Under the pieces are notes generated by a model. It worked only from the letters and a program-made list of their open reading frames with translations. It was not told the DNA's origin and did not search any database. The translations under genes were made by a program, and so were the position numbers. A DNA stretch of 64,000 nt from assembly GCF_001279725.1 (NCBI RefSeq), contig NZ_LGDE01000436.1, positions 98,305 to 162,304 on the forward strand, given 5' to 3'. This document shows, piece after piece, positions 51,110 to 63,340 of this stretch (positions within the stretch are counted from its first letter, which is position 1; each line of letters begins with the position of its first letter). This DNA comes from Streptomyces sp. WM4235. Lineage in GTDB: Bacteria > Actinomycetota > Actinomycetes > Streptomycetales > Streptomycetaceae.

Positions 51110-52683
51110 GAGTTGCCTCCTGCGAGGAGCTTCTGGACGGCCGGGTCGGTGAGGCCGAGGAGGACGGCGGGCCACAGGCCGGCGAGGACGGTGAGGGCGA
51201 CGAGCGGGGTCCAGGCGGCGAACTCGTAGTGCCGGACGTCCGCGACGGTGATCTCGGGTCCGGCCTTCGGGTCGCCCATGCAGACCCGGCGGACGACGAC
51301 CAGGAGGTAGCCGGCGGTGAGCAGCGTGCCGAACGCGCCGACGGCCGTGTACGTGAGGAACGCCGACCGGGGCAGTCCCTCGGCCGGGTCGAACGCACCG
51401 AACAGGGCCAGCATCTCGCCCCAGAACCCGGCGAGGCCGGGCAGCCCCAGGGAGGCGACGGCGGCGAAGGCGAGGAGCGCGCCGAGGCGGGGGGCGCGGC
51501 CGTAGAGGGCGGCGCCGGTCGCCCCGGCGAGGGTGTCGAGGTCGGCGGTGCCGTAGCGGTCCTTGAGGGCGCCGACCAGGAAGAAGAGGAGGCCGGTGAT
51601 CAGGCCGTGGGCGATGTTGGCGAACAGCGCGCCGTTGACGCCGGTGGGGGTCATGGAGGCGATGCCGAGGAGCACGAAGCCCATGTGGCCGACGGAGGAG
51701 TAGGCGATGAGCCGCTTGAGGTCGCCCTTGTTGCCCTTGCGGGCCAACGCGAGGCAGGCGAGGGACCCGTAGACGATGCCGACGACGGCGAACGCGCCGA
51801 GGTAGGGGGCGAAGGTGGCCATGCCGTCGGGGGTGATCGGCAGCAGGATGCGGACGAACCCGTACGTGCCCATCTTCAGCATCACGCCCGCCAGCAGCAC
51901 CGATCCGACGGTGGGGGCGGCGGTGTGCGCGTCCGGCAGCCAACTGTGCAGGGGCCACATGGGGGTCTTCACGGCGAGGCCGAGGCCGATGGCGAGCACG
52001 GCCAGGAGCTGGGTGGTGTGGGACAGTTCGCGGCCGTTGTCGGAGGCGAGTGCCACCATGTCGAAAGTGCCGCTGTCCAGCCCGATCAGCAGCAGGCCGA
52101 GCAGCATGACCACGGATCCGAGGAGGGTGTAGAGGATGAACTTCCAGGCGGCGGCCTGCCGCTGAGCGCCGCCCCAGCGGGCGATGAGGAAGTACATCGG
52201 GATGAGGACCATCTCGAAGGCCAGGAAGAACAGCAGCAGGTCGAGGACGGCGAAGGTCGCGAGGGTGCCGGACTCCAGGACGAGCAGCAGGGCGACGAAG
52301 GCCTTCGGGGAGGGGCCCTCGGGGAGCTTGAAGTAGCTGAAGAGCGCGCAGAGGAAGAACAGCAACGCGGTCATCAGGAGGAGGGGGAGCGAGATGCCGT
52401 CGATGCCGAGGTGGATCCGGATGTCCAGTGCCGGGATCCAGCCGATGTCCGTCGTCGCCTGGAATCGGGACGGGGCGTCGTGGTCGAAGCCCAGGGTCAG
52501 GGCGATCGTCGCGGCGAGGATCACGCCGGTCACGGTCACGCCGTGGCGCAGCACGGCCTGTTCGGGGCTCTTGCCCTTGAGGCCGGGCGGGGCCGGCAGG
52601 AGGGCGGCGACGGCGCCGAGGAGCGGTACGGCCACGACGAACGCCAGGAGGAACTGCATGACGGACGGGCTGATATCAATCAC
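51106..52683 (-). CDS. nuoM: Complex I subunit NuoM (second cluster)
   Basis: 525 residues from GTG at 52683; an alternative GTG at 52701 would overlap the nuoL stop as other genes in this operon do, and an ATG at 52659 also exists. No start has a strong ribosome binding site. About 14 membrane segments; the conserved [20 protein letters not shown] and [13 protein letters not shown] are present. Antiporter-like proton-pumping subunit. Confidence 0.9.
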   Translation of the reverse strand: MIDISPSVMQFLLAFVVAVPLLGAVAALLPAPPGLKGKSPEQAVLRHGVTVTGVILAATIALTLGFDHDAPSRFQATTDIGWIPALDIRIHLGIDGISLPLLLMTALLFFLCALFSYFKLPEGPSPKAFVALLLVLESGTLATFAVLDLLLFFLAFEMVLIPMYFLIARWGGAQRQAAAWKFILYTLLGSVVMLLGLLLIGLDSGTFDMVALASDNGRELSHTTQLLAVLAIGLGLAVKTPMWPLHSWLPDAHTAAPTVGSVLLAGVMLKMGTYGFVRILLPITPDGMATFAPYLGAFAVVGIVYGSLACLALARKGNKGDLKRLIAYSSVGHMGFVLLGIASMTPTGVNGALFANIAHGLITGLLFFLVGALKDRYGTADLDTLAGATGAALYGRAPRLGALLAFAAVASLGLPGLAGFWGEMLALFGAFDPAEGLPRSAFLTYTAVGAFGTLLTAGYLLVVVRRVCMGDPKAGPEITVADVRHYEFAAWTPLVALTVLAGLWPAVLLGLTDPAVQKLLAGGNS

Positions 52684-52697
52684 GGCTGACTCACGGC

Positions 52698-54742
<2,045 letters not shown>

Positions 54743-54746
<4 letters not shown>

Positions 54747-55099
54747 GCGGTGACCTCGCTCTGGATGCTCGGATCGGTCGGGGCGGGCTCGTGGCCCTCG
54801 GCGGTGTCGCGCAGTCGGTCGACGTCCGAGGTGCCCCGGTTGCGGTACACCGTCAGCACGATCGCGAGGCCGATGCCGATCTCGGCGGCGGCGATGGCGA
54901 TGGTGAAGAGGGTGAGGGCCTGGCCGGCGTGCAGGGCGTCGCGCAGCCAGACGTCGAAGGCCACCAGGTTGAGGTTGACGGCGTTGAGCATCAGCTCGAC
55001 GGCCATCAGCACGAGGATGGCGTTGCGGCGGGCGAGTACCCCGTACAGGCCGACGCAGAAGAGGAGCGCCGCGAGGACGGCCGGGTAGGCGAGGTGCAT
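54743..55099 (-). CDS. nuoK: Complex I subunit NuoK (second cluster)
   Basis: 118 residues, three membrane segments. The conserved Glu residues of the channel ([12 protein letters not shown] and [13 protein letters not shown]) are present. Its start overlaps the nuoJ stop by one base (TGATG). C-terminal tail [17 protein letters not shown] is slightly longer than usual. Confidence 0.93.
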
Positions 55100-55683
55100 C
55101 AGCGCGGCCCCTTCTGGTCGTCGGGGCCGGCGGCGGGGTCGTTCCTGCGGGACAGGACGATGGCGCCGATCAGGGCCGCGAGGAGGAGCACGGAGAGGGC
55201 CTCGAAGGGCAGCACCCAGTGCTGGAAGAGGAACTCGCCGGTGACCCGGGTGGATCCCTGGGCGGCCCCGTCGAGGTCGATCCAGGTGGTGCGGAAGGCG
55301 TCGACGACGACCCAGACGAGTGCGACGGCGGCGACGATCGCGACGCCGAGGGCGACGGGGCGGTTGCCCGAGTCGGCGTCCGGGGACCGGCCGATGGGCG
55401 CCTTGGTCAGCATCAGTCCGAAGAGGAGCAGGACGACCACGGAACCGAGGTAGATCAGCACCTGCACCCACGCGATGAACTCGGCGGTCAGCAGCAGGTA
55501 CTCGACGGCGATCCCGCCGAGCGCCACGACCAGCCACAGCGCGGCGTGCACGAGCTGTTTGGTGGTGACCGTGACGAGCGCCGCGCCGAGGGTGGCGAGG
55601 CCGACGAGGACGAAGGCGATCTCGACGCCCGTCGGGGAGAGGAAGCCGGGGCCGGTGGCGGCCAGGGTGGCGGCGGGGCTCAC
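55099..55683 (-). CDS. nuoJ: Complex I subunit NuoJ (second cluster)
   Basis: 194 residues from GTG at 55683, five membrane segments. [21 protein letters not shown] is the TM3 pi-bulge region of the family (about 60-80). It overlaps the nuoI stop by 4 bp (GTGA). Proton-transfer membrane subunit. Confidence 0.92.
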   Translation of the reverse strand: MSPAATLAATGPGFLSPTGVEIAFVLVGLATLGAALVTVTTKQLVHAALWLVVALGGIAVEYLLLTAEFIAWVQVLIYLGSVVVLLLFGLMLTKAPIGRSPDADSGNRPVALGVAIVAAVALVWVVVDAFRTTWIDLDGAAQGSTRVTGEFLFQHWVLPFEALSVLLLAALIGAIVLSRRNDPAAGPDDQKGPR

Positions 55684-56270
55684 GCGTCTCCCTCCGGGTC
55701 GGTCGGTGTCTCGGTCGCGGCGGCCGCGGCGGCGGCCGCTTCGGCGGCGGCAGCCGCTTCCGCCTTGTCCACGGCCTTGCGGGCGGCGGCGATCTCCTTG
55801 GGCTCCTCGGCGGCCGGGTCCAGGGCGGGCGGGGCCGGCACGGTCCACATCCATTCGCGGAGCTTGTCGCGCTCGTGGGTGAGTTCGAGGATGTCGGTCT
55901 CCGCGTACTCGAACTCCGGCGACCAGAAGAGGGCGTCGAAGGGACACACCTCGATGCAGATGCCGCAGTACATGCAGAGGGAGAAGTCGATGGCGAAGCG
56001 GTCGAGGACGTTGCGGCTGCGCTCGCGCCCACCGGGGGCGGCGGCGGGCACCGTCTCCTTGTGGGAGTCGATGTAGATGCACCAGTCGGGGCACTCGCGC
56101 GCGCAGAGCATGCAGACCGTGCAGTTCTCCTCGAACAGCGCGATGACGCCGCGGCTGCGCGGCGGGAGTTCGGGCTGCACGTCGGGGTACTGGGCGGTGT
56201 GCGAGCGCCTCGTCATCGTGCGCAGGGTGACGGCGAGGCCCTTGGCCAGGCCGGATCCGGGAACGGGCAT
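55680..56270 (-). CDS. nuoI: Complex I subunit NuoI, 8Fe-8S ferredoxin (second cluster)
   Basis: 196 residues. Two 4Fe-4S motifs: Cys50, 53, 56, 60 ([11 protein letters not shown]) and Cys99, 102, 105, 109 ([11 protein letters not shown]). The C-terminal 50 residues are Ala/Glu-rich, helical or disordered, longer than usual. It carries electrons to NuoB. With no NuoE/F/G in the operon, a ferredoxin could feed electrons here directly. Confidence 0.92.
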   Translation of the reverse strand: MPVPGSGLAKGLAVTLRTMTRRSHTAQYPDVQPELPPRSRGVIALFEENCTVCMLCARECPDWCIYIDSHKETVPAAAPGGRERSRNVLDRFAIDFSLCMYCGICIEVCPFDALFWSPEFEYAETDILELTHERDKLREWMWTVPAPPALDPAAEEPKEIAAARKAVDKAEAAAAAEAAAAAAAATETPTDPEGDA

Positions 56271-57238
56271 CAGTTGATCGCCACCTTCACGATGCCGGTG
56301 AGCGCGATCTGGGCGAGCGCGAGCGGGATGAGGACGGTCCAGGCGAGCTTTTGCAACTGGTCCTCGCGCAGTCGGGGGTAGCTCACGCGGAGCCAGATCA
56401 CCACGAAGGCGAGGACGGCGACCTTGAGGAGGGTCCAGACCCACCCCAGGTCGTCCCCGCCGAAGGGGCCGTGCCAGCCGCCGAGGAAGAGGACGGTGGT
56501 GAGGCCGCACAGGACGACGATGCCGGCGTACTCGGCGAGCAGGAACAGCGCGAAGCGCAGGCCGGTGTACTCGGTGTACGCGCCGAAGATGATCTCGGAG
56601 TCGGCGACGGGCATGTCGAAGGGCGGCCGTTGGAGTTCGGCGAGGCCGGCGATGAAGAAGACGAGCGCGCCGACGATCTGCCAGGGCAGCCACCACCACT
56701 GGAAGGCGTCGACGATGCCGGGGAGGGAGACCGTGCCGGCCGCCATGGCCACCGAGGCGGCCGTGAGCAGCATGGGCAGCTCGTACGCCAGCAGTTGAGC
56801 GGCGGTACGCAGACCCCCCAGCAGGGAGAACTTGTTCGCCGAGGCCCAGCCGGCCATCAGGCTGCCGAGTACGCCGACGCCCATGACGGCGAGGGCGAAG
56901 AACAGGCCCGCGTCGATGACCTGGCCGACCGCGCCCTCACCGGGGCCGATGGGGATGACGAGGAGGACCAGGAGGTAGGGGAGCAGCGCGACGGCGGGGG
57001 CGAGCTGGAAGATCCGCCGGTCGGCGTCGGCCGGGACGATGTCCTCCTTCTGCGCGAACTTCACGCCGTCGGCGACGAGCTGGGCCCAGCCGTGGAAGCC
57101 GCCCGCGTACATGGGGCCGAGGCGGCCCTGCATGTGGGCCATCACCTTGTGCTCGGTCTGCCCGACGACGAGCGGGAGCACGAGGAAGACGACGAAGACG
57201 ACGATCAGTCGCAGGGCGACGTCGAGGACGTCGTTCAC
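56270..57238 (-). CDS. nuoH: Complex I subunit NuoH (second cluster)
   Basis: 322 residues, eight membrane segments; quinone-channel subunit. [20 protein letters not shown] and [16 protein letters not shown] are the family signatures. Overlaps the nuoC stop by 4 bp and the nuoI start by one base. It follows nuoC directly: nuoD, nuoE, nuoF and nuoG, which sit between nuoC and nuoH in the standard operon, are absent. Confidence 0.93.
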   Translation of the reverse strand: MNDVLDVALRLIVVFVVFLVLPLVVGQTEHKVMAHMQGRLGPMYAGGFHGWAQLVADGVKFAQKEDIVPADADRRIFQLAPAVALLPYLLVLLVIPIGPGEGAVGQVIDAGLFFALAVMGVGVLGSLMAGWASANKFSLLGGLRTAAQLLAYELPMLLTAASVAMAAGTVSLPGIVDAFQWWWLPWQIVGALVFFIAGLAELQRPPFDMPVADSEIIFGAYTEYTGLRFALFLLAEYAGIVVLCGLTTVLFLGGWHGPFGGDDLGWVWTLLKVAVLAFVVIWLRVSYPRLREDQLQKLAWTVLIPLALAQIALTGIVKVAIN

Positions 57239-58299
57239 GCGTCGCCTCCGGTCTCGGGGGTGGGGTCGGGGGTGGACTCGGACCCGGGTGCCGGGTCCGG
57301 CTTCTTGGCCGGGGCCTTGCCCGGGGCCGTGTCCGGCTTCTTGTCCGGGGTTTCCTCCGGGGTTTCGTCCGGGGCGGGTCCGTCCGTCGGAGTCTGGGCC
57401 GGGGGCGGCTCGGGCGGTGCGGGCGTCGCGGCCGGCGCCGGTTCCTCGAAGGCGGGCTTCGGGTCGTGCCAGGGCGCGTCCGGGGCCCCGGACGCAGGCC
57501 CCGGCGGGCCGGCCTGGCTCGCGGAGCCGTCCGCGACCGACCGGCTGCGCCGCACCGGACGCACCGGGGCGTCGCCTTCGGCCGGGGGTGCCTGGGTCGC
57601 GGAGCCCTCGGCCACCGAGCGGGTACGGCGGACCGGCGCGCCCTCGCGGGGCGTCCGGGCCGGGGCGCCCGCGCCGCCGGCCGCGCGCGGGGTGCGGGCG
57701 GGGCGGGTGGGGGCCGGCGGCAGTTGGCCCTTGAGCGGGCCCCAGTCGTTGGGGTCGGGAACGCCCGGCGGCAGCATCTGTCGTCGCTTCGGCGCGTCGG
57801 GGTCGTGTGCCTCGCCCGGCTCCTTGGCGCCCGGCCAGGCCTTGGCGACGCGGGCCGCGAGCACGAAGTCCTTGCGCAGCGGGTGGCCCTCGAAGTTCTC
57901 GGGGAGCAGGAGGGGAACGAGGTGGGGGTGGTCGGTGAAGATCACCCCGAACATCTCGAAGGTCTCCCGCTCGTGCCATTGCGCCCCCGCGTAGACGGCG
58001 ACGGCGGACGGCAGCGAGGCCGCCGCGTGCGGGACGGTGGTCCGCAGCAGCAGGCGTCGTACGCGGTGGTCCTCCAGCGAGACGACGTGCGCGCAGACCT
58101 GGAAGCCGGTGCCCGGCTCGTCCACCGCGCTCAGCCAGTCGAAGTAGGTGCAGCCCAGCTTGTCGCGGGCGATCTCCAGCGAGGAGATCCAGGATCCGAC
58201 GGGCACGTCGACCGTGAGGACGTCGTACGCGAACGAGCCCACGGCCTCGGCGCCGAAGACGGTCGCCGCCGCGTCGGGCAGGGAGTCGTAGAGGTTCAC
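57235..58299 (-). CDS. nuoC: Complex I subunit NuoC with a 200-residue Pro-rich tail
   Basis: 354 residues from GTG at 58299. The 30-kDa domain covers about 1-150 with [18 protein letters not shown] (110-127) and GHPLRKDF (138-145). The tail (155-354) is rich in Pro/Ala/Thr/Arg and includes a tandem 14-residue repeat, RR(T/S)RSVA(E/D)GSA(T/S)QA at 224-237 and 250-263, then APGK/DPTPE segments. The tail is not expected in the family. NuoC normally partners with NuoD, which is missing from the operon. Confidence 0.9.
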   Translation of the reverse strand: MNLYDSLPDAAATVFGAEAVGSFAYDVLTVDVPVGSWISSLEIARDKLGCTYFDWLSAVDEPGTGFQVCAHVVSLEDHRVRRLLLRTTVPHAAASLPSAVAVYAGAQWHERETFEMFGVIFTDHPHLVPLLLPENFEGHPLRKDFVLAARVAKAWPGAKEPGEAHDPDAPKRRQMLPPGVPDPNDWGPLKGQLPPAPTRPARTPRAAGGAGAPARTPREGAPVRRTRSVAEGSATQAPPAEGDAPVRPVRRSRSVADGSASQAGPPGPASGAPDAPWHDPKPAFEEPAPAATPAPPEPPPAQTPTDGPAPDETPEETPDKKPDTAPGKAPAKKPDPAPGSESTPDPTPETGGDA

Positions 58300-58907
58300 G
58301 CGCCGGCCCCCGCTGTGGCCGAGGGCGCGGGCGGGGGCGTGACCAGGCCGCTGGTGAGTTGGGCGACGGACGGATTCGCGTAGCGGTCCGCGAGCGACTC
58401 TCGGGCGATCTTCTCCTGGAGCTTGAGGATCCCCTGGAGCAGCGCCTCGGGGCGCGGCGGGCAGCCGGGCACGTAGACGTCGACCGGGATGATCTGGTCG
58501 ACGCCCTTGGTGACGGAGTACGAGTCCCAGTACGGTCCGCCGCAGTTGGAGCAGGCGCCGAAGGAGATGACGTACTTCGGCTCGGGCATCTGCTCGTAGA
58601 GCCGCTTCACGGCGGGGGCCATCTTGTCGGTGACCGTGCCCGAGACGATCATCAGGTCGGCCTGCCGGGGACCCGGCGCGAAGGGGATGACACCGAGTCG
58701 GATGAAGTCGTGTCGGGCCATGGACGCGGCGATGAACTCGATCGCGCAGCAGGCCAGGCCGAAGTTGAAGACCCACAGGCTGTAGCGGCGGCCCCAGTTC
58801 AGGACCACCTTCATGGGTTCGGGTGCCAGTCGGGAGAGCACTCCCAGCCGCTTCGGCTCGGGAAGCGGCTGCGGCTCGGCCGGTGTCCCCGCCGGTGTCA
58901 CAGCCAT
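58296..58907 (-). CDS. nuoB: Complex I subunit NuoB (second cluster)
   Basis: 203 residues. N2 cluster ligands present: Cys53-Cys54 (GLACCAIEF), Cys119 (GACSNCGG) and Cys149 (GCPPRP). NuoB joins NuoI to the quinone site, where NuoD would normally complete the pocket. Overlaps nuoA by 10 bp and nuoC by 4 bp. Confidence 0.93.
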   Translation of the reverse strand: MAVTPAGTPAEPQPLPEPKRLGVLSRLAPEPMKVVLNWGRRYSLWVFNFGLACCAIEFIAASMARHDFIRLGVIPFAPGPRQADLMIVSGTVTDKMAPAVKRLYEQMPEPKYVISFGACSNCGGPYWDSYSVTKGVDQIIPVDVYVPGCPPRPEALLQGILKLQEKIARESLADRYANPSVAQLTSGLVTPPPAPSATAGAGA

Positions 58908-59305
58908 TCGAGGACGCCCTTCTTGTACGCATAGAGCAGGCCGACGGCCAGGAAGCCCAGGAAGAGGAACATCTCCACCAGGGTCGTGGCGCCGTAGCCG
59001 GCGGCGGCGAACACGGTCGCCCACGGGAACAGGAAGATCGAGTCGACGGCGAAGATGACGTAGAGGAACGCGTAGACGTAGTAGCGGACCTGGGTGTGCG
59101 CCCAGCCCTCGCCGACGGGGTCCACGCCGCACTCGTACGTCAGGAGCTTCTCGGGGGTGGGGACCACGGGCCGCAGCAGTCGGCCGGCGCCGAAGGCCAC
59201 GGCGACGAACAGCACGCCGAGCACGGCGAGCAGGCCGACGACCGAATAGCTTCGGAAGTAGTCCGCCGCGTACACGGTCACGGTCGATACCGTTGGGTCG
59301 GGCAC
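58898..59305 (-). CDS. nuoA: Complex I subunit NuoA (second cluster)
   Basis: 135 residues from GTG at 59305 with GAGGA upstream; three membrane segments. [17 protein letters not shown] and [22 protein letters not shown] mark the family. First gene of the ten-gene operon. A -10-like TAGACT (59368..59363) lies about 58 bp upstream, with the 20-bp element (59382..59401) over its -35 region. Confidence 0.92.
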   Translation of the reverse strand: MPDPTVSTVTVYAADYFRSYSVVGLLAVLGVLFVAVAFGAGRLLRPVVPTPEKLLTYECGVDPVGEGWAHTQVRYYVYAFLYVIFAVDSIFLFPWATVFAAAGYGATTLVEMFLFLGFLAVGLLYAYKKGVLEWL

Positions 59306-59362
59306 GTCCGTTCCTCGCTCCTCGGCCACTGTCGACGATCTGGGTGATCTGGTACGCACGGG

Positions 59363-59368
59363 AGTCTA
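59363..59368 (-). promoter_or_regulatory. Candidate -10 box for the nuo operon
   Basis: TAGACT on the minus strand. No good -35 hexamer is seen 17-18 bp upstream; the place is occupied by the dyad element, as expected for an activator-dependent or repressed promoter. Confidence 0.4.
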
Positions 59369-59381
59369 GGGCCTGGGCCAC

Positions 59382-59401
59382 GCGGGGTGGGGTTATCCCC
59401 C
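59382..59401. promoter_or_regulatory. 20-bp dyad element, copy 1 (nuoA/kinase 1)
   Basis: GCGGGGTGGGG-TTAT-CCCCC, 19/20 identical to 60767..60786. The inner GGGGTTATCCCC is nearly palindromic. It lies 60 bp before the first kinase gene and over the nuoA -35 region. Probably a binding site for a regulator, perhaps the adjacent response regulator. Confidence 0.6.
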
Positions 59402-59461
59402 GTTCACCGCCGCCGGGCCACCCCATGGCGACGCCGGACGGAAATTGGCAGGCTGTGCGGC

Positions 59462-60652
59462 ATGACCGCGAGCATCCGCACTTCCCAGGACGACCTCCTC
59501 CCACCCGTACGTGCGGCCTTCGGCGCGGCCACGTGGAAGGAGATCGCGTACCTGCTGAGCAATCTGCCGGCGGCGCTGATCGGTTTCGTCTACACGGTGG
59601 TCATGGTCTCGACCGCGGGCGGTCTGTCCGTGACCGCGATCGGGCTGCCGTTGCTCGCGTGCGGGCTGCTCGGTTCGCGGCAGCTCGGCAAGCTGGAACG
59701 GGTCCGTTCCCGGTGGCTGTTGGGCGTACGGGTGGACGAGCCGACGCCGATCCCCGGCCCGCTGCGCTCCGGCGGGTTCTTCCCCTGGCTGTGGTCGAGC
59801 ATCAAGGATCCCGTCGCCTGGCGGACCGTGTTGTTCGAACTGGTCCGGCTGCCCTGGGGGGTGCTCACCTTCACCGTCGCGTTGACGGGGCTGTTCGTGC
59901 TGTGGCCGGTCCTGCCGTGGGTGGCCCGCTGGCTGGCGAGCGTGGACCGGGCGATGGTGCGGGGCCTGCTGTCCCCCTCCGACGAGCTGGAGCGGCGGAT
60001 CGCGGAGCTGGAGTCCGACCGGGCGGTGGTCGTCGACACCTCGGCCGCGGACCTGCGGCGCATCGAACGGGACCTGCACGACGGGGCCCAGGCCCGGCTG
60101 GTGGCCCTGGCGATGGGGTTGGGCCTGGCGAAGGAGAAGTTGCTGGAGGACCCGGAGGGCGCGGCCGCGATGGTGGACGAGGCACACGGGGAAGTGAAGC
60201 TGGCGCTCCAGGAGCTGCGGGACCTGGCGCGGGGCATCCACCCGGCGGTCCTGACGGACCGGGGGCTGGACGCGGCGCTGTCCTCGGTGGCCGCGCGGTG
60301 CCTGGTGCCGGTGAAGGTGCACGTGGACCTGGCGGCGCGGCCCGCGGCGGCGATCGAGGGCATCGCGTACTTCGTGGTGTCGGAGCTGCTGCAGAACGTC
60401 AGCAAGCACGCGGCTGCGCGGGGCGCGGGCGTGGAGGTGTGGCGGACGGGTCCGCGGCTGCTGATCAGGGTGTCGGACGACGGGCGCGGTGGCGCGTCCG
60501 CGCGGGCCGGTTCGGGCCTGGCGGGGCTGACGGAGCGGCTGGACGCGGTGGACGGGGTGTTCGTCGTGGACTCCCCGGAGGGTGTGGGGACGACGGTCAC
60601 GGCGGAGCTGCCGTGGCGCGACCGCGAGCCGGCGGAGGTACCGGTCCGGTAG
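59462..60652 (+). CDS. Two-component sensor histidine kinase 1
   Basis: 396 residues, from ATG at 59462. An N-terminal sensor domain with four hydrophobic segments (about 30-155, PspC/Sensor-like) precedes the dimerisation helix with phospho-acceptor His206 ([13 protein letters not shown]) and the HATPase domain ([19 protein letters not shown]). This is the HisKA_3 (NarL partner) type. It shares long identical DNA tracts with kinase 2. Confidence 0.92.
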   Translation: MTASIRTSQDDLLPPVRAAFGAATWKEIAYLLSNLPAALIGFVYTVVMVSTAGGLSVTAIGLPLLACGLLGSRQLGKLERVRSRWLLGVRVDEPTPIPGPLRSGGFFPWLWSSIKDPVAWRTVLFELVRLPWGVLTFTVALTGLFVLWPVLPWVARWLASVDRAMVRGLLSPSDELERRIAELESDRAVVVDTSAADLRRIERDLHDGAQARLVALAMGLGLAKEKLLEDPEGAAAMVDEAHGEVKLALQELRDLARGIHPAVLTDRGLDAALSSVAARCLVPVKVHVDLAARPAAAIEGIAYFVVSELLQNVSKHAAARGAGVEVWRTGPRLLIRVSDDGRGGASARAGSGLAGLTERLDAVDGVFVVDSPEGVGTTVTAELPWRDREPAEVPVR

Positions 60653-60737
60653 GTCCCGTCGTCTCGTTCGGCTCCCTGCGGCGACGTGGTGGGTGCGGGG
60701 CTCCCGTCCGGGTGGACGGGGGTCCCGCTTTCGCGTG

Positions 60738-60786
60738 CGGGGCCGGGCGGGGTGGGGTGGGGCCGTGCGGGGTGGGGTTAACCCCC
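60738..60786 (+). promoter_or_regulatory. G-rich region and dyad element, copy 2 (kinase 2)
   Basis: A run of G-tracts (five groups of three or more G, 60738..60778) could form a G-quadruplex on the plus strand. It ends in the 20-bp element 60767..60786, GGGGTTAACCCC core, here a perfect 12-bp palindrome. The element is 92 bp upstream of the kinase 2 start. Confidence 0.55.
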
Positions 60787-60878
60787 CTCCGGACAGGCCG
60801 ACCCGCCGCATGGTTCCGGGGGCGGCCCGGCGGCAGGGTTGAGGGGTAACGGGCGGACACGAAGGGCGGGTCGGGATC

Positions 60879-62207
60879 ATGGGCGAGGACACGGGCACAG
60901 GCACGACGATCGGCACGGTGTTGCGGGCTCCGGTGGCGGCGCGGACCTGGCGGGAGTTGGGGTTCCTGATGCTCGGGTTCCCGCTGAGCACCCTGTACTT
61001 CTGCCTCGCCGTCACCGGGGTGAGCCTCGGCGGCGGTCTGCTCGTGACCTTCCTCGGGGTTCCGGTCCTGGCCGGGGTGCTCGCGATGGGCCGCGGCTTC
61101 GGACAGGTGGAGCGGGCCCGGGTGCGGGGGCTGCTGCGGGTGGACGTCGCGGCTCCCGAGCCGATCAGGGCCCGCAAGAGCGGGGCGATGGCCGCCATGG
61201 GGGCCCTGCTCAAGAGCGGGAGCGCCTGGCGGCACGTGCTGTACTCGGTGGTCCACTTCCCGTGGGCGGTGTTCGGCTTCTGCGTGGCGCTGGTGTTCTG
61301 GACGTACGGGTGGGGATTCCTGCTGTACCCGCTCTGGTTCTGGGTCTTCCCGACCTTCACCGACCAGCCCGGACTCCAGGTGTTCCAGAACGACGACTAC
61401 TCCTTCTACCTGGACTCCCCGCTCGCCATCGCCACCACCTGCCTGGTCGGGCTCGCCCTCACCCTCGCCACCCCCTGGGTGCTGCGCGCCCTGACGACCG
61501 TGGACCGGGTGCTGGTCACCGGCCTGCTGGGCCCCTCCCGGCTGGCCCACCGGGTCACGGAGCTGGAGTCCGACCGGGGCGTCGTGGTGGACACCGCCGC
61601 CGCCGACCTGCGGCGCATCGAGCGGGACCTGCACGACGGGGCCCAGGCCCGCCTGGCGGCCCTGGCCATGGAACTGGGGCTGGCGAAGGAGAAGCTGACC
61701 GAGGACCCCCGGGAGGCCGCGCGCATGGTGGACGAGGCGCACGGCGAGGTGAAGATCGCCCTCCAGGAGCTGCGGGACCTGGCGCGGGGCATCCACCCGG
61801 CGGTCCTGACGGACCGGGGACTGGACGCGGCGCTGTCCTCGGTGGCCGCACGCTGCGCGGTGCCGGTGCGGGTGTCGGTGGACCTGCCGGCCCGGCCGGC
61901 GGCGGCGATCGAGGGCATCGCGTACTTCGTGGTGTCGGAGCTGCTGCAGAACATCAGCCGGCACGCGATGGCCCGTACCGCGAGCGTGGACGTCTGGCGG
62001 TCCGGCGACCGGGTGCTGATCCAGGTCGCGGACGACGGCCGGGGCGGGGCGTCGGCCGCGGCCGGGTCGGGGCTGGCGGGGCTCACCGGGCGACTGGACG
62101 CGGTGGACGGGGTGCTGGTCGTGGACTCCCCCGCCGGCGCCGGTACGACGGCCACCGCCGAGCTGCCGTGGCGCGACCGCGAGCCGGCCGGCGTACCGGG
62201 TCGCTAG
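60879..62207 (+). CDS. Two-component sensor histidine kinase 2
   Basis: 442 residues. The sensor region is longer than in kinase 1, with an extra extracellular loop near FPTFTDQPGLQVFQNDD (about 157-173). Phospho-acceptor His252 ([13 protein letters not shown]) and the HATPase domain follow. DNA identity with kinase 1 is complete over 59 bp (61761..61819 with 60206..60264) and again 29 bp. This is a recent duplication or gene conversion limited to the catalytic half. Confidence 0.92.
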   Translation: MGEDTGTGTTIGTVLRAPVAARTWRELGFLMLGFPLSTLYFCLAVTGVSLGGGLLVTFLGVPVLAGVLAMGRGFGQVERARVRGLLRVDVAAPEPIRARKSGAMAAMGALLKSGSAWRHVLYSVVHFPWAVFGFCVALVFWTYGWGFLLYPLWFWVFPTFTDQPGLQVFQNDDYSFYLDSPLAIATTCLVGLALTLATPWVLRALTTVDRVLVTGLLGPSRLAHRVTELESDRGVVVDTAAADLRRIERDLHDGAQARLAALAMELGLAKEKLTEDPREAARMVDEAHGEVKIALQELRDLARGIHPAVLTDRGLDAALSSVAARCAVPVRVSVDLPARPAAAIEGIAYFVVSELLQNISRHAMARTASVDVWRSGDRVLIQVADDGRGGASAAAGSGLAGLTGRLDAVDGVLVVDSPAGAGTTATAELPWRDREPAGVPGR

Positions 62208-62229
62208 GCCATCTCGTTCGACTTGCCGA

Positions 62230-62259
62230 GGGACCCCCGTCCGGGTGGGCGGGGGTCCC
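62230..62259 (+). terminator. Possible terminator after kinase 2
   Basis: A 10-bp perfect stem GGGACCCCCG/CGGGGGTCCC (62230..62239 with 62250..62259) with a 10-nt loop. No T-run. A shorter stem with the same GTCCGGGT loop occurs after kinase 1 (60703..60720), so the downstream region was duplicated too. Confidence 0.5.
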
Positions 62260-62434
62260 GTCCGCGTGCCCGGCGGCCGGTCCGCCGAGCCCGACGCACC
62301 GCACGGCATCGCATGGTCGAATACCGGCCGACGGCGACCAGTTGGCCCGGATTCGCCGTTGTCGGGGCGGCCGGCTGGGATGCTTGGGTCTGCCAGGTAT
62401 GCGGGTGACGAGTGGATGCGGGAGCTGCTGAGAA

Positions 62435-63106
62435 GTGGAAGACAGGGTGCGGGTGGTCATCGCCGAGGATTCAGTGCTGCTGCGCGAGGGCCTGACCCGG
62501 TTGTTGACCGACCGGGGGCATGACGTCGTCGCCGGCGTCGGGGACGCGGAAGCCCTGATCAAGACGGTGGACGAGCTGGCGGCGCAGGGCGCGCTGCCGG
62601 ACGTGGTGGTGGCCGACGTGCGGATGCCGCCGACGCACACCGACGAGGGGGTGCGGGCCGCCGTGCGGCTGCGCCGCGACCATCCCGGGATCGGGGTGCT
62701 CGTGCTGTCGCAGTACGTGGAGGAGCAGTACGCCACCGAACTGCTGGCCGGTTCCAGCACCGGGGTGGGGTATCTGCTCAAGGATCGGGTGGCCGAGGTC
62801 CGGGAGTTCCTGGACGCGGTGGTGCGCGTGGCCAGGGGCGGTACGGCCCTGGACCCCGAGGTGGTCGCCCAGCTGCTGGGCCGCAGCCGCAAGCAGGACG
62901 TGCTGGCGAACCTGACGCCGCGCGAGCGCGAGGTACTGGGCCTGATGGCCGAGGGGCGCACGAATTCCGCGGTGGCGAAGCAGCTCGTGGTGAGCGACGG
63001 CGCGGTGGAAAAGCACGTCGGCAATATCTTCATGAAGCTCGGTCTGTCCCCGAGTGTGGGGGATCACCGGCGTGTACTGGCGGTTCTCACCTATCTAAGA
63101 TCTTGA
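62435..63106 (+). CDS. NarL-type response regulator
   Basis: 223 residues from GTG at 62435 (a GTG four codons later is an alternative). Receiver domain: Glu11-Asp12, phospho-acceptor Asp61 (VVADVRMPP) and the conserved Lys (YLLKDR). LuxR helix-turn-helix at the end (about 155-215, [15 protein letters not shown] and [17 protein letters not shown]). It is the natural partner of both kinases. Confidence 0.93.
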   Translation: MEDRVRVVIAEDSVLLREGLTRLLTDRGHDVVAGVGDAEALIKTVDELAAQGALPDVVVADVRMPPTHTDEGVRAAVRLRRDHPGIGVLVLSQYVEEQYATELLAGSSTGVGYLLKDRVAEVREFLDAVVRVARGGTALDPEVVAQLLGRSRKQDVLANLTPREREVLGLMAEGRTNSAVAKQLVVSDGAVEKHVGNIFMKLGLSPSVGDHRRVLAVLTYLRS

Positions 63107-63340
63107 TCAACTGACACTCTGTCAGGTGAGGTGTGGTGGTACCGGTCCCGAAACGCACCTGTCGGGGTCCGGCGCCATCGCCCGGAGGTTTGGAATATTT
63201 CGCGTACTGCACGACGTCTGTCGGACAGACCGCCCCCCAAAGGACGGTCCAGAATTCGGGCGACCCAGGGACGAATGACCTCACGGACGTAGGGTTGGCC
63301 TTGGGAGCGAGCGCCCACGCCTCGAAGGAGGTCCAGTTCA
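63107..63340 (+). other. Intergenic region upstream of korA
   Basis: 234 bp. CTGACA-CTC-TGTCAG soon after the regulator gene may be a weak terminator. A perfect 15-bp palindrome lies at 63216..63230. TAGGGT (near 63290) is a possible -10 box with no good -35. Confidence 0.5.
63216..63230 (+). promoter_or_regulatory. Palindrome upstream of korA
   Basis: GTCTGTC-G-GACAGAC, perfect 7-bp arms. It is 110 bp upstream of the korA start and could be an operator for the oxidoreductase genes. Confidence 0.5.

Noticed and set aside
57235..58932. A fused NuoB-NuoC or NuoCD protein
   Set aside because: NuoC starts with GTG at 58299 overlapping the NuoB stop in another frame, and no NuoD-like sequence follows in any frame.
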